DNA of 64,000 nucleotides from Rhineura floridana (taxonomy: Eukaryota; Chordata; Lepidosauria; Squamata; Rhineuridae): the NCBI RefSeq assembly GCF_030035675.1, contig NC_084482.1, positions 225,909,943-225,973,942 of the forward strand, in the 5' to 3' direction. This document shows, piece by piece, positions 23,850 to 36,464 of the stretch (position 1 is the first letter of the stretch; each line of letters begins with the position of its first letter). Made by a program: the position numbers and the translations under genes. The notes under the pieces were generated by a model. The model was not told the DNA's origin. It made no database searches and saw only the letters and a program-made list of their open reading frames with translations.

Positions 23850-24690
23850 ACTTCTTATTATTTGTTTGTTTGGATTGGTTGCTTGATTCCACCCTTTCTC
23901 CCAGTAGGAGGCCAGGGCGACAAACACTTGTGCTTCCACACTAAAGGTCTGTTCCCTATGTTGTGCAGAACGGACCTCCTGATAAGATGGTATCTGCAGG
24001 AGGCCCCCACCTGCAGAGCGCAGTGATCGACTGGGTGTATTAGGGGTAAGACGGTCTTTCAGGTATCCTGGTCCCGAGCTGTATAGGGCTTTGTACACCA
24101 AAACTAGAACCTTGAAGTTGGCTCCGTAGCAAATGGGCAGCCAGTGCAATTCTTTCAGCAGTGGGGTGACATGTTGGTGATACTCTGCCCCAGTGAGCAG
24201 TGTCGCCGCCTCATTTTGTACCAGCTGCAGTTTCTGGACCAACCTCAAGGGCAGCCCCACAAACAGCACATTACAGTAATCCAGCCTAGAGGTTACCAGT
24301 GCATGGACAACAGTGGTCAGGCTACCCTGGTCCAGAAACAGCTGCAACTGTCTTACCAGCCGAAGCTGATAAAAGGCACTCCTAGCCACGGAGGTCACCT
24401 GGGCCTGTAGTGATGAAGATGGATCTAGGAGCACCCCTAGACTATGGACCTGCTCTTTCAGAGGGAGTACGACCCCATCCAAAGCAGGCAACTGACCAAT
24501 TACTGATGTACCAAGGTGCAAGACGGGCTCCACAATGTCAGAGAGGGCATTCGGGGGCAACCGTGTCAAAAGCCCGACGTGCCTCGCTGTTCCACAGAGC
24601 GACAAGGGTTCAACAGGGTCTCCTGCTCGATCTACTGGAAACTCCCTGAGGGCATTCAGGAATCCAGTGGATTCCATTAATCACTGGGGG
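23850..24690 (-). mobile_element. L2 LINE reverse transcriptase C-terminus
   Basis: The - strand reads LPLKEQVHSLGVLLDPSSSL, QAQVTSVARSAFYQLRLVRQ, VVHALVTSRLDYCNVLFVGL, LVQKLQLVQNEAA, LKELHWLPICYGANFKVLVL and YKALYSSGPGYLKDRL, the L2 signature. Its 3' part ends in a reversed tail near 23865-23935. Frame open over about 280 codons. Unit 2 copy at 58240-59064. Confidence 0.92.
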
Positions 24691-26054
24691 TGGACCATGT
24701 TAATCTGTCCATCACTCCTACAGGGGAGGATCAGAGCCGTAAGTCTAAACTTTGGTCCAAATTAGTAAAACTACGACCCCTTCAAGCAGGTGAGTCCAAA
24801 ACTGCCTCAGGGACTCATTGGCTTCCTGTTTTATAGCCAGAAGATTGCCCTGGTTAGGCGGCTTCTGTGACATTTGTCGAAGATGCCCCAAAAGCCTCTC
24901 CCTATCTGCCTGCAACTGGGTGCGGTTGGCCTGAGTCCAAGTTTCCACAGTCCAGCCCGCTGCCATTTGTGTCCTCTCGGACCAAGCTAGCCTCAATCCC
25001 CCTTCGGCTGCCCAAGCCACTTCCAGTGCCCACAATCTACTTTGTTTCTCTCCTGTCAACACTCTATTCACTAAATCCAACATTTTCCTCGGTTGTTCCC
25101 CAAAAAAGCCTGACAACTGGCTCCATTTCTTAAGATCCCATTCCAACCACATCTTGTGCTCAACCACAATCATGTGGCACAGGGTTCCTGCATTGTCCAC
25201 ACAAGGCTGGTCGCACAAAATCAGTGGGAATTCATAACTTGCTGCCTGTTTTTTCTGAAGTTCCTCTTTCTCTTTTTTCTTTCTAATTTTCTCTTTTTCT
25301 CGCAAGCGCATGACCACTCCTCCTGAGTCCCCCTCTGGTTCTCCATCTTCCCGTTCCTCCTCAGAGGTCGGGGGAGTCCCTTCTGCCCTCGCCTGAGGAA
25401 TTTTGCCTCCGGGGTTGGGAACCAAAGGTGGGGCGGAAGGTATTAGGCTGTGACTCTGTATGCTCCTTCTTACTGAATCATCAGTGAAATAACTAGGGGG
25501 GGTTCTCACTGGTCAAAGATCTAACAGCCATTATTCTTATTCCTTTCCATTTCTGCGCTGCTGCCTGCCACAGGAACCGGAAATCCATTTGTCCTGGGTG
25601 GTTAACCTCAATCTGCCCCCTTACTCCTCTCAAAGTGGCAGCTTCAAAGGAACCACCTCTTGGCCACCCTGCACCGGGGCCAACACTGCAGTGAAGCGTG
25701 TCCACCGTTCCACGCATAACTCAATCATCTTTTTCTTCTTCATGCCTCTCTGAACTGGCAATTTCCCATACTCCCTGTTTGTCCCATGGCATCTGGCAGG
25801 GGTTCCTCAACTGCTGCTTATCCTGCAAGCTGGCAGCAAAGGTCTCTGTCCAGGGCAACCGAGAGAAATCTCTCGTGGCGCCTGTTGCCTGAATCAGAGA
25901 GGAGACGCTGCCAGCAAGAGGGGTGCACAGGAGATTCCGGACGAGCCCCCAAATTGTTAGGTCAAAACTTACTCACCTCACGTTCACCCCAGGAAGAGTG
26001 CGGAGTTGAGTCCCTTGAACCCACTGCCAGAGACCCAGGAAATAACTGACAACC

Positions 26055-26498
26055 TTTGACAAGGTTATTTGACAAGGCCCGTACACTACGCTCTACTCGG
26101 CCCGTACACTACGCTCTACTATGAAGGCCCTCCTCCGGGTTCCGACTCATAGAGAAGCCCAGAGGGTGGTGACAAGATCTAGCGCCTTCTCAGTGGTGGC
26201 CCCCGAATTGTGGAACAGTCTCCCCAAAGAGGTGCGCTTGGCGCCAACGTTGTTTTCCTTTCGGCGCCAAGTTAAAACCTTCCTCTTTTCCGAGGCATTT
26301 TCATTTTCATTTTCATTTCATACAATTTAATTTAATTTAAGTTAACTTAATTTTGTTGTAATAGATCTCAGATTGTTTTTTATTATGTTTTTGCAGTATT
26401 ATATTGTGTGATTTTATTGTATCTCTTGTGTTCACCGCCCAGAGAGCTATTGCTAGTCGGGCGGTATAAAAGTCTAATAAATAATAAATAAATAAAGG
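26055..26498 (+). mobile_element. L2 LINE 3' end inserted in the retroviral LTR, unit 1 only
   Basis: Reads MKALLRVPTHREAQRVVTRS, SVVAPELWNSLPKEVRLAP and FRRQVKTFLF, the L2 C-terminus, then a tail with (taaa)n. Preceded by a 22-base tandem duplicate (cggcccgtacactacgctct core). Unit 2 has the LTR uninterrupted, so the insert is younger than the duplication. Confidence 0.88.
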
Positions 26499-26905
26499 GG
26501 ACCCAACCTGTCCAGCAAGGTGCCTTCCAGAAATGGGAACCCCGTTTATTGAAAGGGGTTCAGATTATATACCCTCGGGGAGGGGCTACAGGCCAGGGGG
26601 ATGAACTTCATAAAGCATAAAGAAATCACACGTTGGCATAAAGGTCATGACAAGAGGGGCGGAAGGAGAGGAAGGGGAGATAGGCGAAATTGCCAGGGGC
26701 AAGCTGCCCTTTGTAAATCAGATTATGCAGGCTGCTACAGCCTTGAGATAAAGGCTGGAGCCAGAGTTCTTAAAACAACGAGAGAACATTAAAACATAGG
26801 AAAAGCACAAAGCAAATGCAAAACACCTCCTTGCTGGGACAAAGGTTTCTCATCCTTTGGCACATATCGGCTAAAGGTCACTTGAGCATGTGAAAAGCTG
26901 AATTC

Positions 26906-27689
26906 TGGAATGACGTGATGGAGCTTGATATAGAGAAAATCTATGGAATTAACTGCAGCCATGTGACAATGGAAAAACTCTCAAGAGATGAGCCAGTGCA
27001 TTTTGTAAAAAAGAAGAACACAGATATGACTTTACAACAATATTTCAGCAACTTATTCAGAATTGATGGCAAGAAAATATTTGGGATAGAGGAAATTCCC
27101 ATCAGAATCTTATTATATGTCTATGGCTATGACAGCAAGATTATTATGGAATACTGATAATGGAAGATTGGACACTGAAATTACTGGACTTAACAGGACT
27201 ATTGAAGATGGAAGATGGAATTAATATGGATAATGGAATAATGGCTATTGAAATTATTGGACCTAACAGATTTTGATGAGATGGATTAATCGATATGTTT
27301 ATTTGGACTATGGTTATGACAATAAGATTATTATTATTATTAACGAGATGGATTAATCGACATGTTTATTTGGAGAAAAATTGATAGATATATTTCTTAA
27401 AGAATTGAAACCTCTCTTTGACTTTTTGTGGAAAGAATAAAGTAATGAGATTTGATGATTAATTAAGATAACTACTGGAGGAAAGTGATTTTATAATATA
27501 ATTTAAGAGACAGGATTGTTATATATTGTAGACCTACAACTGATTTGATCTGCGACAAATGGGAAGTCAACATTTTATTTTTTTGTTTAATCATTTTTGT
27601 TTTGTTTTGTTTTTTGTCTTTGAATGTTTTATGATTTTGTTTTGTATGTTTTATGAAAATTTGAATAAAAATTATTGTAAAAAAGAAAA
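26906..27689 (+). mobile_element. L1-like non-autonomous insert with 14-bp target duplication, unit 1 only
   Basis: Flanked by gaaaagctgaattc at 26892-26905 and 27690-27703. Begins with a coding remnant like the L1 ORF1 protein (WNDVMELDIEKIYGINCSHV, then DMTLQQYFSNLF), passes directly into an AT-rich non-coding 3' part and ends in aataaaaattattg plus an A-rich tail. No ORF2 sequence between, which recalls half-L1 (HAL1) elements. Empty site in unit 2 near 60670. Confidence 0.75.
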
Positions 27690-28129
27690 GAAAAGCTGAA
27701 TTCAGTTTGTATCCTGGACCAAAGTTCTTTCTGCAAATCTTCCTGGGATGGGGGTCAGGTTAGGGGCAAATAAACCAAAATCAATTTTATTTCTTCCATA
27801 ATTCATTTTGACCCAACAGTAACCTGCTCTGGGATATATTTTGGACTGAAGAGTGGGATGAACTTGCTACGGCTAATATTTATTTATACAAAAAAAACCC
27901 CACAATCAGCTTAACATAATACAAATCTCAAAGATGTTTACCTGAAAACACCACAACAACATTCAATAACACTTCCTAAAAATGAGATAAAAACAAAACT
28001 GTATATCACAACTAACACTGAGCAGTATGCAATTTTTTTTAAAAAATGGATCTCCTCTGAGTAGAAGTTAAGTTGGATACAGGCCTCAGAGTCAGAGTCC
28101 ACAAAAGCTAGGGTAAGCATATTAAGCAT

Positions 28130-28810
28130 TTAAAGAGCATTGTCACTGTTCCACGAAATACCTGATGGAGGGCATTCCAGAGGGTTGGTGCAATCACAGG
28201 GAAGGTGTGCTTCTGCGTTGTTACCAAGAGACAATCCCACAGTTGTGGTACAGCCAACAAGGATCTGCTCAGGGGATCTTAAAGATCAGCTCGGTCTGTA
28301 CTGGGAAAGATGGACTGCTAGATATCAGTGGTCTGAAGTTATTTATGACAGGGTTTCCCAAACTGACCCACAGACCACCAATGGTCTATAAGCTTCATTT
28401 GGATGGTCCATGACATGCCTGTGGATTTGTGATTGAAAACAGGTAGCCCTCATCCGACTCATGAGTGCACCCAGGCATCTGTTTAGAACATGCATGGCCT
28501 CTCCTGATTCAGACATTACAGAGAAATAGCGCTAGGTATCAACATACTGGTGGCACCTTGCCCAAGATCTCTTAACGACTGCCCAAAGTGACTTCATATG
28601 CAGCTCAGTTGCCAGGTACCTGAGGCATTGTCACCCAAAACTACTCTCTGGAACCGACCCTGTAAGTATGAGTGAAACCAGAGTAATTTTGTGCTCTCAA
28701 CCTACAGAGATGGTCCAGGGGGCTATCACAGTCAACGGTATCAAAAGCTGCTGAGATATGCAGGAGAAACAATAGAGTCATACTCTAAGGCTTTTATTAT
28801 TATTATTATT
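28130..28810 (-). mobile_element. LINE 3'-UTR fragment (L2 type)
   Basis: gcattccagagggttggtgc, later gagatggtccagg and ggtatcaaaagctgctgag, then (tat)n, resemble the reversed 3' UTR of squamate L2. Unit 2 copy at 61103-61785. Confidence 0.55.
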
Positions 28811-29144
28811 ATTAAATATGTGAAGGGCACCAAAATATAGAAATGGCGGCAGTTTACTTGACAAGGTACACAGATAAAGAGAATGTGAATGTCCTACACA
28901 AAAAGTTCCAAAATCCTTCTCCTATAGTAAAAGTTAATGGAGGCCCAAATGTTACCTTTTCATCACCTTTCCTGAAGAGCCACCTTGAGAGCATGAAGCC
29001 TGGCCTGACTGTTAACTGGCTCTCATTTTGCTGAGACTTGGAGCTTATCCTACTTGTGACATCATACATGATGTCATAGTGATGTGTTTCAATCCAGCCT
29101 GAGCCTGACTCTACAGAAAGTTTTATGGTTTAGTTCATAACTTA

Positions 29145-29485
29145 AAAAGCTGGTATAGCACAGTGGGGAGAACAGCCTGGCTGGGAGTCCAGAGTCTGTG
29201 AGTTCAAATCCCCACTTGTGTCTCCTGGGTGTCAAGGCCCAGCTAAAGATCACCCCCACAGTGAGTGTCTCAGGGTTTACATGACCAGCCACCTGTGCAG
29301 CCGTGGGCAAGCTGCATAGTCCCAAGGAACCCAGTTGCCCCCCAGCTGGCAGTTGTGGACAAGGAAGTGGCAGACTTGTGCAGCTGTGGCAAGCTGAGCA
29401 GGCCCTAGCCAGCTGGGCAGGACTAGACTCAGAGGGAGGCAATGGTAAAGCCCCTCTGAATACCGCTTACCGTGAAAACCCTATT
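29145..29485 (+). mobile_element. tRNA-derived SINE, Sauria-like
   Basis: A box ctggtatagcacagtgggg, B box gagttcaaatccc. The 3' half (gactcagagggaggcaatgg to ccgtgaaaaccctattcag) matches the start of the BovB copy at 17691-17760. Unit 2 copy at 62076-62416. Confidence 0.8.
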
Positions 29486-29486
29486 C

Positions 29487-29722
29487 AGAGAGCCAGTGTG
29501 GCATAGTGGTTAGAGTGTTGGACTACGACCTGGGAGACCAGGGTTCAAATCCCCACACAGCCATGAAGCTCACTGAGTGACTTTGGGCCAGTCACTGCCT
29601 CTGAGCCTCAGAGGAAGGCAATGGGAAACCCCGTCTGAACACTGCTTACCATGAAAACCCTATTCGTAGGGTAGCCATAAGTCGGGATCAACTTGAAGGA
29701 AGTCCATTTCCATTTCCATAAC
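29487..29722 (+). mobile_element. Sauria-type SINE with BovB-like 3' tail
   Basis: A box tggcatagtggttagagtg, B box gggttcaaatcccc, then ccatgaagctcactgagtga and the BovB-type end gtagccataagtcgggatca. Unit 2 copy at 62418-62654. Follows the SINE at 29145 head to tail. Confidence 0.85.
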
Positions 29723-29994
29723 TTTAACCCGGAAAGGTGTATTAATGCTCAAGTACAACTCTATTTTTACAAACAGGATCAATCCATGTGACCACCCAGG
29801 TGAACTTCTTCTGCCAATTGCAGTCTTCAAGGCTAAGTCAAGTGGGCATGAGTGTGAATATTTTCCCCTTTAAAAAAAGATCTGTATTTTTCATTTATTT
29901 ATTTTCTTTCATTTATATCCCACCTTTCTTCTGTCATGGAATCCACGTCAATGTAGCAAATGACTAAAGAGATTCCCCCTGCTTGGGCTCCCAT

Positions 29995-30506
29995 TGTTAC
30001 ACTAAAGGCTCTTTTCATCTGGGAGAAGCTCCAATAATCACACCAGATGGGAAACCAAGATATAAAACAACACCTTTATTGATTACCAATATCTTTTGCA
30101 AAAGAGAGACCAGATATTCGGCTAGTGCCAGAAAATCAGTCTGAAGTGTGATTACAAAGGTACAGTTGATATACACTCTCAAGCCCTCCTTAAGACAGCC
30201 CCTCCCTTCTTGCTTGTATCTCTTCAATTGTCTTCATTGTCTTTGCATTGAGCTAGCATTCTAACCTTGAGCGCTCCTTGTGCTGTTCCTACCTCCCCCA
30301 GGCACAATGCATTCTTAGCTCATTCTCTACATGGTATCTTGTTACATGGGATGAACAAGCTGGTAACAGAACATTCAGCCTTCAGAGGCACCATTAGGAA
30401 TTTTTGTTTTCTGCTGTTTCTATGTTAGGTCAGGTTAACTCATTCTCTGCTGTGTCAAATTAACACTACATACTACAGTTCCCAAACTATATCTCATTTC
30501 ATTACA
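29995..30506 (-). repeat. 3' LTR of the retroviral fossil
   Basis: 512 bases, tgttacac to tcattaca on the + strand; matches 34894-35403 and 62926-63438. Confidence 0.9.
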
Positions 30507-33500
30507 ATCCCCCCTCAAAAGCATTTAGGGGTTGAAACTTAATCATTTTCCTCTTCTATTGGTATGTCTCTCAGTCCTGGCCTTATGGAGGTATCTTGAT
30601 CTAAAACCTCCAGGCAATCGTGTAACAACTCCCCTGGTTCAGGGATTAAGGTAGTTGGGTTCAAGGTATTGCAAACTGACAGGGTCAGATTATTACGTCC
30701 AGTTAACAAATTCTCATAGGAAGACTGCCTTGAAGAATTGAGAACTTTATCCGCCTTTGTTCCCAGTATTCTGGCTACATCATGTGTGCCTGTGATTTCC
30801 AGCTGTGCCCCCATGACAATTTTCTCAGCCTTTTGCAACAGACACGCTGCTGCTGCTACCGCTCTCAAGCAGGTGGGCCACCCTTTGGCAACAGGATCCA
30901 ATACTTTAGAATAGTATCCTATGGGTCGCCATTTGTCTCCCCATTTCTGTGTCAGGACTCGTGAAGCTACTCCCTTGTTTTCGGTCACATACAGTCGGTA
31001 TGGCTTCTGTCCATCTGGTAGGGCTTAGCACAGGAGGGTTGCTTAGGGCTTGTTTCAACTTCCTAAATGCTGTTTCCATTAACTTATCTCATTTCCAATC
31101 CTTTAGCCCCTCCTTTGTCAGGGATTCATACAAAACAGCCACTTTTATTCCAAACTCAGGGATCCATTGCCTGCAAAACCCCACTAGTCCCAAAAAAAGC
31201 TCTCAGTTCTTTTGGAGTTCTGGGGCTTGGCATACCACATATTGCTTCCCTTCGTTCAGCGCCCAAGGCCCTTTTGCCTTTCTTGATTTGGTATCCCAGA
31301 AACGTAACTTCTTCCTGGCACCACTGCACCTTGTCCTTAGACACTTTATATCCCTTTTTAGCCAATTCCTTCAGAAGAGACCTAGTAGCCTCTAGGCAGG
31401 CCCCCCGGTTTTCCCCACAGACCAGAATATTATCCACATAAACCAAGATCGGGATTTGGGGGTTCCTTTCTCTACACAGAACCTTGGGGTCAGTGTATTT
31501 GGTGGGTGATATGTGGTCACGTTGTGCTCAATTGCAAGGGTGGTTTCATCTATTTTTGTTGGGCATGCAGTATGTATATTGAGTTCCCCATTTGCCATGT
31601 GTGGTCAATGGGAAAAAGGGGGAGTCGTAGTGTGAGGAGTCCCCATATGCGTGTGTGTATATCTGCATGTGTATTTCTAACTGACACCAAAAAAACTAAG
31701 GCTCTCTCTAATGAACAATGGGATTCACTGTGGGTGGGGGTGTATATGCCAAGGAATAAGATAACATTTATGCAACAGTGTTTAACTCTGCCCTTGTTTT
31801 CCTTTGCACAAAACCTCTGGAACGCATCACCAGCCATACCATCAGGTGGGGTGTGTGAGAGTGGGGGTGGGAGTTATAGCTCTTGGCCTTGCACCTCCTA
31901 GAGTCCACTTGAACTAACCTGGGGTTAGCCAAGCCGTACCACTCCCCCCCCTCTTTGAAATGTAGACATATACATCCTTTCACAGTTCTGCCCCCGGGCT
32001 CCAATGCTGACTTCCAATTGGTGTAATTGTGCTATATGTGATAGGATCCATCTCACAAGGGCCATTGAGACAAAGACCAGAATTATTTGAAGCATTAAAA
32101 TCACCACAATGGGGTGCATTATAAGATTTAAACCTCCTTTGGCGTCCTCACCCCAGCCAAACAGGGAATTCCACCATCCATGTGCCTCTATTTGTGAGAG
32201 CTTATCTATAATATGAGTGACTGCATGACGATCATGTGTTATCTGACGTGTAACTTGCACTCCTAAACATTGCACTATTCCTAACCATTATTATGACAGA
32301 ATGGGAAAATAAACAAATGGGCGAGAAAATAATGATGCAATGGGCCAATACTCTACACTGGTGAACCCCACATCTGAAATAGTCAAATTCTGTAAACCCC
32401 CATTACGAAATCACTCAGAGGGATTGGAAAAGTAAAAAAAAATCCTAGGAGCAAAACAGCCATAACATATAAATTATGAAAGGGAAAAAAACAACAACAA
32501 CGGTCAACACATCCTTAAAGGACAATGCATAAATAATTACATACAATATTATAATGGACAAAAAACAAGTATCATGGTGTTGAAACATGCTGTGGGATGG
32601 CTTGCACAAAGTTCATCCTCTGGAAACCAGCTGGTCATGTTCAGTGGAAGCTGTAACTGAACTGTGTATGGTTTGCCGATGCTAGGCAGAAAAACTGGAA
32701 TAATGAAAAGAATAATAATTCCCCCTCCCCCCGAGTGACTGTGATAAAGATTGCAAGCTTGCACAACATGGGACATCTCGCCAGAAGAAATAGTGGTGTC
32801 CATTTCAGGTCAATGGTCAAGTAGACCTGTCAGTTCCTGTAGTTGGGGAAGAATGAAGCAGGCCCCTATGCTGTTATGGTAGCACATGCTGGAGAATGGC
32901 ACGCCAGGTACATAGCTATGTCCTGGCCCAGGGCGTGGGTACCGGCTTCATGTCAGTGATCTGTGAGGCTCCAGTCAAAAATGCCTGCAATAAAATCTCC
33001 TGTGACACACACACAAAAGGAAACGTTCCTTTGGGGAAAATGCCTCAGCACAGGAAAGAAAATATAAAAAGACTTCAGAACAAAAGTGAACAAAAACCAA
33101 AATATTGTGTTGCAACTAACAATTTAGCAGCTTTGTACATTGCACTGAGTATTCCCATTAGTAGTGGAAAAAGATACAATTAAAAAAGTTTCAGACAGAC
33201 AAACACACAACAGGACTACACATTCTAAAAAACCTTTGAGTTTCTCTAGCCTCTGATCATGTACAGAGGTTACCCATGAAAGTAGCCACGGAAAGCAGCC
33301 TTTAGGAAGAAGGGGGATTACTTTGCAGCTTCTACACAGACTGGAGAAAACAACTTTAAGAAACTTAATAAGAGAAGGGAGCTCCGGAGGAAATAAAATC
33401 TTGCACAGAGGAATACAAGGAGAGAGAAAGAAAAACAATTTACAGCTGCATTCTTAAATTACCAAACTATACTTATGCTTTAAATCAAACAGTAGAAAAC

Positions 33501-34893
33501 TTCTTAATTTCTTAACACTATACCAGAGTGGCAAAAAGGAGATCCTGAAGGTTCTCCTCTATACCCATATAAAAACAAAATAAACATTGTTAACACCTGG
33601 CTTCTACTTCGTCCTATAATCGGAAAGGCAAATGGGATAAAAAGATTAGACTTTTGATCATATACAAATGCAAAAGAAAACCCTCTGTCCGCACAGTTAT
33701 CAGCAGAAAATCTCGGGTCAGTCGAGAACTAATTCCTGTAATTAAATCATGATTTATATGCACGGAAACAACCGCAATTACACAATGAACTGAAAGATAT
33801 AACAGAATTATACCAGGCTGCAAGGGGCAGCGGCTGCGTTGCTCTCTTGGCTGTTTACTTGTCAAGTGGGGGAAAGGAAGGAGGGGTTGTAAATTTAGAC
33901 ATGCACATACACAGAGAACAAGCTGCAGTAATGAAAACTAGAACAGAAATTATTCTCTTTTCTTTTCCCTAAAACAATCCACTAATTTTCCCAAGACATT
34001 TCTTACCCATCACAAATGGCTCTTTAACCTTTTCACTGTCTACGTAGCTCAAACCTTCTGTCTACATCCTGTATGCCTCAATCTTAACAACTACCCTTGT
34101 TCCTCCACATTGTTTCTTCTTTAATCACTTGCTTGGACCAGCAGAGCAAATCTCTTCACATTAACTTAAAAGATTGCTAAAAGCTACCAAAGGAACAAAT
34201 TAGGTTCTTTAAATCTTGTGAAAAACAAGGACAGCCAGCAGAAATAGTAGAATGGACAACACAGCCGATCCAAGCAGCAAGGAAAAACAACATGTTTTAG
34301 GAAGTAACAGTAAAGGGAGGAAAGTTCCCTTATAACATTCCCACAGAAAACCTTCACACAGACACTCAAAGAAACCTTCACACCTCACATATAACCAATT
34401 CACATTTGAGTACCCAATTCATACACGTCTATTTAGACAAAATCATTCCTAATACCACTCTTATTTCCTGGGAAAATACTACAAACTTTACTCACATGGG
34501 AGCTTCTCTTCCAGTGATGCCCCTGTTCCCATCTTACTGGGTTTTTCAACTGCCTGCTATAGGTCAGTTCCCTGGGCTTTTCAACAGGCTCTCGTCCCAC
34601 GGGCCCCTCGTGAAGTCACCCTTACTCAAGCAGATCTTACCAGGCTTCTCAGTAGGCCTTCTGACTCTCACGACCACACACAGTCATCGACAGCTTCCTG
34701 TTACTCCCTAAGGTATTGGCTTCTCTTGTTTCACTTATTGGAGCTCTGGTTGAAAACTGCTGTGACTTCCACTCTCCGCCTTTTCTTGGCCCCAAGCCAG
34801 GTTAAAACAACCTGGAGTGCTCTCCTTGGCTCGCCAAGGGCGACCTGGAAGGCCAGCAGGTCAGCCAGACCTCGTGGCTGTTCTCGCCAAAAT

Positions 34894-35403
34894 TGTTACA
34901 CCAAAAGGTTCTTTTCATCTGGGGGAAGCTCCAATAATCACACCAGATGGGAAACCAAGATATAAAACAACACCTTTATTGATTACCAATATCTTTTGCA
35001 AAAGAGAGACCAGATATTCGGCTAGTGCCGGAAAATCAGTCTGAAGCGTGATTACAAAGGTACAGTTGATATACACTCTCAAGCCCTCCTTAAGACAGCC
35101 CCTCCCTTCTTGCTTGTATCTCTTCAATGTGCTTCATTGTCTTTGCATTGAGTTAGCATTCTAACCTTGAGCGCTCCTTGTGCTGTTCCTACCTCCCCCA
35201 GGCACAATGCATTCTTAGCTCAGTCTCTACATAGTATCTTGTTACATGGGATGAACAAGCTAACAGAACATTCAGCCTTCACAGGCACCATTAGGAATTT
35301 TTGTTTTCTGCTGTTTCTATGTTAGGTCAGGTTAACTCATTCTCTGCTGTGTCAAATTAACACTACATACTACAGTTCCCAAACTATATCTCATTTCATT
35401 ACA
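34894..35403 (-). repeat. 5' LTR of the retroviral fossil
   Basis: 510 bases, near-identical to 29995-30506. The sequence next to it inside the element should hold the primer binding site; I could not assign a tRNA. Confidence 0.9.
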
Positions 35404-35407
35404 CCAT

Positions 35408-36460
35408 CATGGCACTGACCAGATGCAGACCCGCTTAACTTCATCAAGGTGATGCCGTCATGGGCCTTCAGATCAAACCGTGGGACCTCAACCAGAATTT
35501 TGCCACTCAGCCCTCATCCGCCTGCATTCACATCCCCCTCACGGTAGTTTCTGAGTCAAACTCTTGTTCAGGAGAGCCTGCAGAGTTCCAAGCAACCGTG
35601 TCCAGGGCGATGGGGGTGTTTGGGGGCAGGAGAGTGGCAGTTAAGCGGAGAAGGAGGAGAGAGGCGTGCAACTGGTGAATGGAAAGCAGGAAAATGAGTG
35701 TTGAATTCTTTTTTAATTCAGCCATGGGAGGCCACACTACAAGCTCACACTCTGGGAAGGGAGTCTGGAAGTCAGCACATGCAAAACAACTTTTATTACA
35801 AACAAGGGAAGGAATAATTCTTCCCTGGCCTATGATTGATTTACATTTATTTACATATTTCTATGATGCCTTTCTGCCAAGGTACCCATGGTGGTTTCTC
35901 ACTTCAAAATACCACAGTGAATAAATGATGTAAGATGTCAACCTGGCCCTGTGGGGTGAGGGGACAGTCTGAGTGGAGCAGGCCCCCTTGACGCTGCCTT
36001 TGCCAGCCTCCCTCCCTCTCTCCTTCCTCCCCATAGGGCAGGTGGGGTCCTTGGAAGGAGCCTTCTTGTAGTAATGGGCAATGGCAGCATGAAAAATTGT
36101 CTCCAGTTATTATGGGCTGGGCTGGAGCTCAGCGTGGAGACACACTTGCAGCTGTACTGGTTTCAATGAGTCTCCACCTCTGTTTTCTGAAAGCAGGGGC
36201 ACACAATGTTACCCAATCTCTGCCCCTTTTTACTCCAAAGCCTGGGAAATTGGAGATTGAGCACATTTTACCTTGAAGTCAGCTTCATGCGGACTTCACT
36301 ACTCATTGGACATCAACCCTGTTGCCATTCCAGGTGTGTCCAATCAAAACCCTTTGCTGTAGGCTGAGGCAGACATGACGATTGGCCCAGTACTTTGCTG
36401 TGGGCGGTCCTAAAAGCAGTGGGAAAGGGAGATGCGTCCAGCTGTGGGCAAATCCGTTTC
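35408..36460. other. intergenic, little recognised
   Basis: A LINE-tail-like stretch (gatttacatttatttaca, then atgatgcctttctgcc) lies near 35838-35885. No gene seen. Confidence 0.35.
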
Positions 36461-36464
36461 CAAT

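Larger units (their letters stand above)
24770..27818 (-). mobile_element. endogenous retrovirus fossil, gammaretrovirus-like (unit 1)
   Basis: Read on the - strand: one LTR (25955-27818 including two later inserts; about 633 bases without them), a primer binding site at 25934-25951 of the tRNA-proline type, then a gag-like region (about 25500-24770) with a proline- and glutamate-rich stretch and a lysine-rich coiled segment. No pol, env or second LTR seen. Broken, with several breaks; present at the same place in unit 2, so it predates the duplication. Confidence 0.8.
29995..35403 (-). mobile_element. endogenous retrovirus fossil with both LTRs (unit 1)
   Basis: Bounded by two LTRs that start TG and end CA, flanked by a 4-base target duplication (ccat at 29991-29994 and 35404-35407), as gammaretrovirus-like elements make. 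Parts seen on the - strand: an env transmembrane-like segment (about 32275-31925), reverse transcriptase (about 31446-31156) and RNase H-connection region (about 30988-30539), then a purine tract next to the 3' LTR. The rest of the interior (32.9-34.9 kb) is not recognised, and the parts are not in the usual order. Broken, with several breaks. LTRs differ by roughly 2-3 percent by eye, so it is fairly young. Also in unit 2. Confidence 0.85.
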
